From: Beroe ovata
Taxonomy: Eukaryota; Ctenophora; Nuda; Beroida; Beroidae
Assembly: GCA_946803715.1 (NCBI GenBank)
Contig: CAMPET010000293.1
Location: 63,070 to 84,693, forward strand
DNA length: 21,624 bases
Direction of reading: 5' to 3'
Position numbers and translations under genes: made by a program. This document shows, in pieces, positions 1 through 7,529 of this stretch (the stretch's first letter is position 1; every line of letters begins with the position of its first letter). The notes beneath the pieces are model-generated. The model worked only from the letters and a program-made list of their open reading frames with translations. It was not told the origin of the DNA and searched no databases.

Positions 1-402
1 TGTGTGTGTGTGTTTGTGTGTGTGTGATGAAGATATTATTTGATGATACCCTGTTAAGACATGAGTTGGACAGTAAAAACTATGGTAGGCTGTGAGTCTG
101 CTGTGAGGCGAGTCAAGCATCAAATAACTCAATAACTCATCTTTGAAAAATACTCAACTATTGAGCGATTAAAATTCATAAAGAAAAATTGTTGAAGCAT
201 GAATAAGTTATTACCGTTTGAGAACGCTTTCTTAACTTTCTGAACTATTTTGGGGCGCAGAATATTTGTGGTGCGCATTGTAAGGGTTAAATTGAAAACT
301 TTTCTTTGGTCAATGCAACAGAAACAAGTATTTCAATAGGTGAAGAATTCATTTGGGTGACTATAACTTCGGTCCAGAAAACATCACTTTGCTCAAAGTG
401 GT

Positions 403-796
403 ATATACTGACACCATCCCCTGACACCACTTTGTTCACACAGTGAGATTTATTGACACTATTTTGTTTATAGTGAGGTTTACTGACACCATCCCCTGAC
501 ACCACTTTGTTCACACGGTGAGGTATACTGACAGCATTACCTGACGCCACTTCGTTCAGTGAGGTTTACTGACACCACCTTGTTCACATAGTGAGGTATA
601 CTGGCACCACCTTGTTCACATAGTGAGGTATACTGGCACCACCTTGTTCACATAGTGAGGTATACTGGCACCACCTTGTTCACATAGTGAGGTTTACTGA
701 CACCATCCCCTGACACCACCTTGTTAACACAGTAACGTTCACTGACACCACCTTGTTCGCATTGTGAGGCATACTGACACCACCTTGTTCGCACAG
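403..796. repeat. 32-bp minisatellite upstream of candidate exon A
   Basis: The array is made of units like 'ctgRcaccaccttgttcaca' followed by 'tagtgaggta'. Four units from 569, 601, 633 and 665 are exactly 32 bp apart and almost identical; the outer units are degenerate. Each unit contains a pyrimidine-rich run, then (c/t)ag, then tgaggt, which resembles a 3' splice site. The last unit runs straight into the candidate exon at 797. The shorter relative in copy B is at about 1622-1733. Confidence 0.9.
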
Positions 797-938
797 TGAG
801 GTAACGAAGATAACGAGTACGGTTTGGGGAATGATGCAGGCGGCTGATGACGATGACACATCCTCAGATCTGGAGATCGGTGACATAATTGACAAGCTAT
901 TCCAACTTTCTGACTCCAACCCGCCTTCCTTACACAAG
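797..938 (+). CDS. Candidate internal exon, copy A, unrecognised protein
   Basis: I do not recognise this protein. The 142-bp exon is bounded by an acceptor-like ttgttcgcacag and a donor aag|gtttgt. Read with one base completing the previous codon, it gives 47 residues without a stop. The sequence has an acidic run (AADDDDTSSDLE) followed by an amphipathic stretch (IGDIIDKLFQLSDSNPPSLHK) that could start a helical repeat. The strongest sign that it is coding is that copy B differs by one synonymous base (ctt/ctc), whereas the intron-like DNA just downstream differs at roughly ten places in about 150 bp. It ends in phase 0 and could splice in frame to the exon at 6301. No upstream exon is visible. 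It could instead be a non-coding constrained element or a recent gene-conversion tract. Confidence 0.5.
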
Positions 939-1096
939 GTTTGTTAACACACCTCCACAATGAATTTGTTTAATCCAATTGATTAGATTTAATTGCACGG
1001 TTTTTCGCTTGCGATAATAACCTTGCGACGGAGTAACATCATCCATATAATGAGCAACCTGTTGATATGTGAACATGTGGGACATTATTTAGTGGG

Positions 1097-1187
1097 ACAT
1101 TATTTTGGACAATATTTTGCTATTTATCAGTTTTCTCATTGCTATTTATCAGTTTTCTTCATTGCTATTTATCAGTTTTCTTGTGCG
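1097..1187. repeat. Short tandem repeat, about 22-26 bp unit
   Basis: Three units of 'gctatttatcagttttct', separated by 'catt' or 'tcatt', lie just left of the n at 1196. They are absent from the corresponding place in copy B, so they arose or were lost after the block duplicated, or they mark an assembly junction. Confidence 0.75.
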
Positions 1188-1196
1188 TGTTGAAAN

Positions 1197-1247
1197 GTGT
1201 GTGTGTGTGTGTATGAGAGAGAGAGTGTGAGAGTGCGTGTGTGTGAT
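1197..1247. repeat. GT/GA microsatellite
   Basis: The stretch is mostly gt dinucleotides with an interrupting gagaga run. A similar gt run begins the window (1-26). The ambiguous base at 1196 sits at its edge. Confidence 0.9.
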
Positions 1248-1621
1248 GAAACATATTATTTGATCATACCTGTTTGAGACATGAGTAAAAACTAAGGTAT
1301 GCAGTAAGTCACTGCAGCTGTAAGGCGAGTCAAGCATCAAATAACTCAGTAACTCATCTTTGATAAAATACTCAACTATTGAGCGATTAAAATTCATAAA
1401 GAAAAACTGTTGAAACATGAATAAGTTATTACCGTTTGAGAACGCTTTCTTAGCGTTCTGAACTATTTTGCGGCGCAGAATATTTGTGGTGCGCATTGTA
1501 AGGGTTAAATCGAAAACTTTTCTTTGGTCAATGCAACAGACACTCTTATTAAGTATTTCAATAAGTAAAGAATTCATTTGGGTGACTATAACTTCGGTTC
1601 AGAAAAACATCACTTTGCTCA

Positions 1622-1733
1622 AAGTGGTATATACTGACACCATCCCCTGACACCACCTTGTTCACACAGTAAAGTTCACTGACACCACCTTGTTCGCATT
1701 GTGAGGTATACTGACACCATCTTGTTCGCACAG
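1622..1733. repeat. Short minisatellite upstream of candidate exon B
   Basis: About three and a half degenerate units of the same 32-bp family as at 403-796. The last unit supplies the cttgttcgcacag acceptor-like sequence of the second exon copy. Confidence 0.8.
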
Positions 1734-1875
1734 TGAGGTAACGAAGATAACGAGTACGGTTTGGGGAATGATGCAGGCGGCTGATGACGATGACACATCC
1801 TCAGATCTGGAGATCGGTGACATAATTGACAAGCTATTCCAACTCTCTGACTCCAACCCGCCTTCCTTACACAAG
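1734..1875 (+). CDS. Candidate internal exon, copy B, unrecognised protein
   Basis: This is the second copy of the 142-bp exon at 797-938, with the same encoded 47 residues, the same acceptor-like cttgttcgcacag and the same donor aag|gtttgt. Its length is not a multiple of three. If copy A were spliced directly to copy B, the first codon across the junction would be TGA. Productive mRNA could therefore use only one copy, which fits mutually exclusive splicing or one silent copy. The function is unknown. Its last base is in phase with the exon starting at 6301. Confidence 0.5.
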
Positions 1876-2029
1876 GTTTGTTAACACACCTCCATAATTA
1901 ATTTGTTTAATCCAATTGATTAGATTTAATTGTACGCTTTATGTTGGCGATAATAACCTTGCGACGGAGTAACATCATCCATATAATGAACAACATGTTG
2001 TTATGTGAACATGTGGGACATTATTAGGT

Positions 2030-3950
2030 GGAGCGTGGACTATGTCAACTGGACGTATTGGAGATCTCGTGCTATGAATTTGTGGAATTCTATGTGGAAT
2101 AATTGTATTCGAATGAAAATGTCGGCCCATGATATTTATTCGCTGAAGTGGATTATTGACCATAATAACTCGTACCTATATATATGCGAGGGATACGACT
2201 GAATATCCTTATCCCTTACTGAGAAAATCACCTGAATTTTAGTGTCCTATTTATCTGGTTTGGTTTAGGATCTATTTCCCTGCTCATTAGTATTGGACAG
2301 ATATTACTGATCACGCTAGCTCGGTCATTTTGCTTCAATGCTTCACCTATGTTACTCGACTATAGCAGAGGCGACGGTGGATTGTAAATGTTGGAAGCTG
2401 GGATGTACGGCATTCTTGTAGCATGACCAAGTTTCTCATGAATTCACATTCCTTGTTTGATAACTCTCCTGGTCCATCGCTTTGCTTCAGGATGTCAAAA
2501 CCATGTGGCGGGGTGCTATCTCTTGTCATGCTAATATATGGGATGCTAATATCTGTTACACTGTGCAGTACGCCACCACAATTTCACAGTTCATTACTTG
2601 CACTTGATATCATAAACCGTCTTCAGATGGCTGTGTTTATGGACAAAGACTCGTTACGTCATATTGAATAGATTATCTCATTGCAGCTTTGGTAACAACA
2701 TCAAAGTGAATTTTGCGGTGCTTGTAGTTGAAGTTTGAACCACCCTGAGTCAAATCCTCCCATTGGTGGCGGATCCTTTATGGAAAGCTAATACGAATAT
2801 GTATGACTTGGTAACTTTAGTATGAGTTCGGACATAAGCGGGAGGGGAGCAGGAAAGTTGAAAACCGAATTTCAGTTAACCCAAGTTAGACAAAGCTTCA
2901 ATACACACGTCACACTATTTTGCGTGGTAGCTCGTGGCTATAGTGAGTATTTACAAAGAATTGTTAATGACACCCGTCAGGAGGGTAATTTTCCATTAAC
3001 TGCACTGGAAATGGAAAAGGTGTCCGAGCATTGAGGTGTTCCCTCAGTATTTGATATAGGAATAGATATATGCACCAGGGGGTTGTGCGATGCGTTTGTT
3101 AAATAACCCATGCACAATGCTAACAGCGATTGTTCCCTACTCTGATCATTGCGAGATGATACAGCTGGTATCTTCTGAATAACCGCTCCCATACCTGTTG
3201 TTCATGTCCCTTGCATGGGCACAATACATTGTGTCTCAACCAGCCCGATTTGAGTATAATTATCTCCTGATTGTTTAGCCCAGTTCCCAAATAAACAGCC
3301 TAGCTCTGCCATTGTGCACACTGAATATCGGCGCGCGTGTCACGTATGATACATACAGGACAACCGCCGATTTCTATGTGGGGACTCTGCATATTACCAT
3401 CAGTTCAGTGTTCCTCGTAATTGCGTGGTGTTTGCTTCCGTTATCACATGTGATCCCCTGTCCCATTGCAACGGCTATTGTACACCCTCCAATGGGTACA
3501 ATCGCCAATGTAATCATGCCTTGTCATGATACAATTATCGAAAATTGTCGTTTTCTGTAATTCAAGAAGTATTTGAGGTACCACAAGCTCTATGGCGATT
3601 TTTCCAAATTTGTCGCTAAATCACCGTGGGTATATTATGCATACAATCGAATCAGCGTAAATTAACGACACAAAAATTTATCGGATAAGGGGCAACTTGT
3701 TTGTCGTTTGCATATAACAGCTCATAACGGTTTACATATTTCACTAGGGTTTACACAATGTGAATTGGTGAATATTATTGCTTTTCTTCGTTGCGAATTA
3801 ACCAAACATCATGAAAGAGGAGTGTTGCAGTGTCGGATTAGGAGTGTCACACGGATTAATCAGTAAAAAGAAATTTTTTCAGTAAAAAGAAATTTTATTT
3901 TTACATCAATAATCAATTACTATTTTGGAATAGCCCCGAAAAATATAATC
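2030..3950. other. Gene-poor stretch, no supported gene
   Basis: Open frames here are short (at most 82 codons), lie on both strands, overlap each other and show no recognisable domain or linked splice sites. The stretch has scattered imperfect inverted repeats, for example around 3465-3550, and a 19-bp direct repeat of 'cagtaaaaagaaatttt' at 3861-3896. It could be intron or decayed mobile sequence. Confidence 0.6.
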
Positions 3951-3954
3951 CGGC

Positions 3955-4080
3955 CCTTCTGATCCATTCGTGGATCTCTGAGTTCACCTTAGATGATCCT
4001 CCTCATCCAGGTGGCGCTTCTCTGGAACCAAGTCGGAGTTAAGTGAGCCTTCTGACCCACAGACTCAGTGGATCAGAAGG
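3955..4080. repeat. Nested inverted repeats
   Basis: The 12-mer ccttctgatcca at 3955-3966 is perfectly inverted at 4069-4080. A second near-copy (ccttctgacccac, from about 4049) pairs with the same right arm around the loop agactca, with one mismatch. Two alternative stems therefore compete for one arm. Confidence 0.8.
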
Positions 4081-4100
4081 TGCAGATTTTTCAGAGATTG

Positions 4101-4137
4101 CGTGTTACCTTTCTGGTTGGGCCAGAAAGGTAACACG
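4101..4137. repeat. Perfect 16-bp hairpin
   Basis: The arms cgtgttacctttctgg (4101-4116) and ccagaaaggtaacacg (4122-4137) are exact reverse complements around the 5-base loop ttggg. The hairpin lies about 20 bp after the inverted repeats at 3955-4080. No T-run follows and there is no gene nearby to terminate. It could be a foldback-element remnant or a small structured RNA. Confidence 0.85.
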
Positions 4138-4542
4138 TGGTCCTCCATGCACACAATATACAGAGAGATAGGTGCCTCATGTTGATGGAAAACATTGTAT
4201 TTGCACGTGCAATTCTTCTAGCGACCAATGATGCTCTAGCTGCTAACTTTTTTCATTCTTCTCCTATTGTACGCACTGTAAAAGATAAATGAATTACCAT
4301 GGCGAATGTTAACTCAAGTTCTGTTTTTTTACAAAGTTGCTCATGTATAACTAATTGCAGTAGGTCGCGACAATACTACAAAGTCACTGTACACATCTTC
4401 ACTTCGGTCCACCGCTAGGTACTATCATTATCCATACCGCTCTTGAGCTAACGTCTAGTGCCCGTGATTTCCCCATGATATTGCCCTCATACACCAACTG
4501 AGCCAAGTTCATTTGCATGGATATTGCAGTTGCTGTACTTTC

Positions 4543-4570
4543 TATCACGTGAAACTGTTGTCACGTGATA
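4543..4570. promoter_or_regulatory. Inverted pair of TCACGTGA E-boxes
   Basis: The arms tatcacgtga (4543-4552) and tcacgtgata (4561-4570) are exact reverse complements. Each holds a palindromic CACGTG core of the type bound by bHLH-zip factors. They lie about 410 bp before the GPCR start codon, with an octamer-like ATTTGCAT at 4511-4518. A regulatory role is inferred from motif and position only. Confidence 0.35.
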
Positions 4571-4667
4571 TAACGTCCCCTTCTTACCAATCTCACCGTC
4601 TCACTATCACTTTCTTATCGTATCTGATACGTATCTGCATAGACTGAGTGGTTCCCACAACTACTAC

Positions 4668-4709
4668 CAATATGTTACTGGACACTGGTGGGTCACCAGT
4701 ACCATATTG
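4668..4709. repeat. Imperfect hairpin upstream of GPCR
   Basis: caatatgttactgg (4668-4681) pairs with ccagtaccatattg (4696-4709) with one mismatch. The loop can form a smaller competing stem with ctggtg and caccag. Confidence 0.7.
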
Positions 4710-4929
4710 TTCTTCACAGCTGCGTACCGCTGTACGGTTTTCTCCTTTTTTTTCATTGTACCGGTCCCACCTGCCCCACAACTTAACATAAAGAATTACA
4801 CCATGTGCTCAACATATACTGAATTGTTCTATCGTCAGTTTTTTTCTGGAATCGTTTGTTACATCGTGTAACAGTTCTTATCAAGTGATTCTGTTGCTGT
4901 CACCATAACGTGACTGGTTATACCATAAC

Positions 4930-4980
4930 ATGACTGTTGTTACCATGGTGACTGATTTCGACTCCACACAGTTACCATGA
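4930..4980 (+). promoter_or_regulatory. Upstream ORF overlapping the GPCR start (ATGA)
   Basis: ATGs at 4930 and 4945 share one frame and run 16 or 11 codons to a TGA at 4978-4980, which overlaps the GPCR ATG (4977-4979) as ATGA. The ATG at 4945 and the receptor ATG have the same good context (taccATG). If the leader contains this stretch, translation of the receptor would need leaky scanning or reinitiation. A cag at 4969-4971 could be a splice acceptor that removes the uORF. Confidence 0.4.
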
Positions 4981-6053
4981 CAGATAACCACACCCACACT
5001 CCTTATTACACGCCCGATGTCAACATTATCTTGGGAACAGAGTTCAGAGTGTACGATGCCCTGATCTCGGTTGCGTATTGGGTGTGCCTTCTCGTGGGTG
5101 TGCCAGGGAACGCACTTTCCCTCGTCTACTTTATTCAGACAAAGAAACGCAACCTCTCCACCATGTTGTACATCATCACTTGCGGACTAGATATATTTTG
5201 TAGCATGATACAGACTCCGGTTGCTCTAGCGTTGCTACGCGACCGTGCTCCAGGGTTGCTTTTCAGCAACAGCTACACGTGCTCAACGTGGCACTTCATT
5301 GCGTTGATCCTGCAGCAAATGACCATGTACGTGACCATGCTGCTGGCTCTGACACGTACCATCGTCATTGTGTTCCCATTCTGTATCGTGAGGAAGAATT
5401 TAGTGTTGCTGTCGGTTGCTGGCAACCTCATCTATCACGCATGTTGGAATATCGCTTACTACATCAACGCAGAGCCGTATTACAGCACAGCAACCGCGTT
5501 GTGCACCGTGTACGAACATAACTTGTTGAGTATACTCTACAACATCAACTACAACATTTGTACCCTGGTTCCGCCTGTCATTATCCTCGTATCGATCATT
5601 GTTGCTGTTTCCAACCTCCGTAACACAACAATTACGAGCAACTCGTCGAAGAGACGATGCCGGCATTCCTCCATGACAATTGTGTACTTCTCCCTTGTGT
5701 TTCTCATCGCTAACAGCATCTCCTTCATCAACAACAGCCTGTACATCGTGACACTCAACAAATTCAAGGTGTACCCGGGTCCTATCTACGATAACAACTT
5801 CATGTTTTTCTACAGTTGGCAGTTCAGTTTTCTGTTCTGCACGGTTGTGAACTCCGCCCTCAATCCGCCACTCTATTTCTGGCGGATGAGCCTCATTAGG
5901 GTGTGGATTGTGGGGTTGTGTAGGAAGAACAGGGGTCAGCACGACCTTGACAATATAAACATGGTTATTCAGGGCGACCTGGATGCTATAGCTTCACAAA
6001 CAACTGTTAAATTGAGAGTGCATGATCTTCATGTACCGAGTGATGATATGTGA
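4977..6053 (+). CDS. Rhodopsin-class (class A) GPCR, orphan, single exon
   Basis: This is a 358-residue, seven-helix plasma-membrane receptor that probably signals through a G protein. The ligand cannot be named. Class A marks are a GN pair in TM1 (N45), an Asp in TM2 (D72), an extracellular cysteine pair (C102 before TM3, C176 in loop 2), Pro 199/200 in TM5, and N296-P-P-L-Y300 ending TM7, followed by FWR. An N-glycosylation site (NHT, residues 4-6) fits an outside N-terminus. Oddities are TRT (126-128) in place of the DRY motif and a TM6 (about 233-257) without the CWxP proline. The start is the first ATG after an in-frame TGA at 4953-4955. The gene has no introns and may lie within an intron of the gene whose last exons are at 6301-6793. 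Peptide or chemosensory receptors are possible relatives. Confidence 0.93.
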   Translation: MTDNHTHTPYYTPDVNIILGTEFRVYDALISVAYWVCLLVGVPGNALSLVYFIQTKKRNLSTMLYIITCGLDIFCSMIQTPVALALLRDRAPGLLFSNSYTCSTWHFIALILQQMTMYVTMLLALTRTIVIVFPFCIVRKNLVLLSVAGNLIYHACWNIAYYINAEPYYSTATALCTVYEHNLLSILYNINYNICTLVPPVIILVSIIVAVSNLRNTTITSNSSKRRCRHSSMTIVYFSLVFLIANSISFINNSLYIVTLNKFKVYPGPIYDNNFMFFYSWQFSFLFCTVVNSALNPPLYFWRMSLIRVWIVGLCRKNRGQHDLDNINMVIQGDLDAIASQTTVKLRVHDLHVPSDDM

Positions 6054-6300
6054 AATGATGTTTTGCAGTTTCATGATTCTGATGTTGAAATATTCACATG
6101 TTACCCATCAGTGTTACTATTATAATGACCAAATTTCAGTCATCATTGCTTTGCACTTTAAGTTTAGCACTCATATCACCATATACTCAGACTAAATTTA
6201 AGTGATAATTTGGAAGTTACACCTCATTATCAAATTTGATTATTGGTCCATATTCCCCAACTATCGCCATCTCTCTAACCCCACCCCTCCCTTTTCTCAG

Positions 6301-6793
6301 ATTATACTGTGTGGGGCTGTCGACTGGCTGCTGAGACTACAGATAACTTTATGGCGGAGCAAGGAGGAGGCAGGCGTGGTGACATTCTCTGAGAAGAGCA
6401 ACTTCAGGAGGAGTATACAGCTGCTGGAGTTGTTTGCGGAGGGAGAGGGGGAGTACAAGGTGTCCCTGTTCACCACCATTCACCGGGTGATGTGTCAGGC
6501 TAACCCTGCTCTCACTAAACGACACCTCCACAATGTACTGCACCCTGACAAACCTGCCGTCAACAATCATGAACAGGTATTGTAACCGATGAGGGTTTAA
6601 ACTGTTATACCGGGTCATCTTTTTGCAGGTTTTTCCTTTTTCCCCAATACCCATATTAATTCTCATCCCTAACCTGTAATAATTGCAGGTTCTTGCTATA
6701 GAAGTTTGCATGAAGTATGTCCCTAGTCTCTTGCTCCCATCGAAAGACACTCTCATCGAACACATGAACGTATTCCTCAGATCCAGGGATTGA
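6301..6793 (+). CDS. C-terminal two exons of an unrecognised, probably helical protein
   Basis: I do not recognise the family. Exon 1 is 6301-6576 (276 bp) after a strong acceptor (ccctcccttttctcag), with donor gaacag|gtattg. Exon 2 is 6689-6793 after ataattgcag and ends in TGA. Both junctions are in phase 0. Together they give 126 residues rich in amphipathic helices, including GAVDWLLRLQ, the charged RSKEEAG, SIQLLELFAEGEGEYKVSLF and a hydrophobic KYVPSLLLPS near the end. This pattern suits a HEAT/ARM-like or other helical scaffold. The duplicated exon at 797/1734 also ends in phase 0 and could splice here, which would place the GPCR inside an intron of about 4.4-5.4 kb. That link is an inference. 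Confidence 0.65.
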
Positions 6794-7314
6794 TCAAAAA
6801 CAATATCAGAGACCGTGATTCTCGCGATTTATCATTATCATATACCTACTCGCTGATCAGTATTTTATTTTTGAGATTCAGTAAATTGTTGTTGAAAATC
6901 GGCGAGAAAAGAAACTACAGGACGCTGGAAAACAGTGATATTCGGCATGTTTTTTTTCCGATTTGACTCAACAATGCTTTACATGATCTCGTTTGAACCG
7001 CGATATTCCGAAAAGGCTATTCGTTATGTCATCTGAGGTCTCTTTCATTTATCAACTTCTACTACTTAGCTTCACTAGTTCTAGTAGAATCTTTCATCGC
7101 ATTGGTTGGGTTAGGTCGTCATGGAGACGTTAAATTTCAAGTTCGTCCTTTGAACAGAAGGTTTAACTTTAACAAGATGAGAAAGTTATTTGATTTACAC
7201 TTAAGAAGTAAGAACTTATAAACTTTGAATTTTAGCCATATTGACTCTAATAAGCCATAATTGTCTGTGTCACTGTCAGAAATGTAGCTACTTTGTCCGC
7301 GTGAACTATAAGAT

Positions 7315-7334
7315 AGTACTACTAGTGTAGTACT
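7315..7334. repeat. 8-bp hairpin flanking the foldback element
   Basis: agtactac and gtagtact pair perfectly around tagt. The hairpin overlaps the left end of the element at 7331-7529. Confidence 0.75.
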
Positions 7335-7529
7335 ATATGTACTTTAGAGGCGTGTTGCGCACGCACAGGACTTATATAGTGTCCTGCGCGCAGGACACTA
7401 TATTCCATATAGATGTCGACTGCGCAGCAGGAGACGTCTATGTGATTTAGAGTGCGAGGCGAAGCGAAGCTGAGCCGAGTGCTCTAAATAAGTCCTGGCT
7501 TGAGCTATAGCCTCTAAAGTGCTATAGTA
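7331..7529. mobile_element. Short foldback/MITE-like element with nested hairpins
   Basis: The ends are imperfect inverted repeats: tactatatgtactttagaggc (7331-7351) against gcctctaaagtgctatagta (7510-7529). Inside are three successive stem structures: a perfect 30-bp palindrome (7374-7403), an imperfect stem around atagatgtc/gacgtctat (about 7406-7443), and tttagag/ctctaaa arms (7446-7488) around a gcgaggcgaagcgaagc core. It has no coding capacity, so any movement would need a transposase from elsewhere. No clear target duplication is visible. Confidence 0.55.
7374..7403. repeat. Perfect 30-bp palindrome
   Basis: The left half, atatagtgtcctgcg, is exactly the reverse complement of the right half, cgcaggacactatat, with no spacer. 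Perfect spacer-free palindromes of this length are unstable, so the element is probably young or the structure is maintained. Confidence 0.9.

Larger units (their letters stand above)
1..1090. repeat. Tandem duplicated block, copy A
   Basis: This block is repeated at about 1197-2030. The copies share a GT-rich start, a stretch beginning near 'gcgagtcaagcatcaaataactc' (about 110 and 1326), the 'actattttg.ggcgcagaatatttg' stretch (about 244 and 1461), a minisatellite, a 142-bp candidate exon and about 150 bp after it. They differ by many substitutions and small indels, and most in the minisatellite, which is about 390 bp here and about 110 bp in copy B. The block probably extends left of the window. 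The copies meet near an n at 1196, so a collapsed haplotype or misjoin cannot be excluded. Confidence 0.85.
1197..2030. repeat. Tandem duplicated block, copy B
   Basis: This is the second copy of the block described at 1-1090. It starts in a GT/GA microsatellite just after the n at 1196. Similarity to copy A ends near 2030, shortly after the shared 'gtgaacatgtgggacatta' stretch. Copy A instead continues into a short triplicated 'gctatttatcagttttct' repeat that copy B lacks. Confidence 0.85.

Noticed and set aside
2423-2671. 82-codon plus-strand frame with an overlapping 60-codon minus-strand frame (2347-2529)
   Set aside because: Both strands are about equally open, neither shows a domain, and there are no supporting splice sites or neighbours.
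3312-3560. 82-codon plus-strand frame with a hydrophobic stretch
   Set aside because: It lies in imperfect inverted repeats that leave both strands open; no recognisable protein.
5400-5942. 180-codon minus-strand frame opposite the GPCR
   Set aside because: It is the antisense shadow of a real coding sequence; the translation lacks folded-protein character and the plus-strand receptor is certain.
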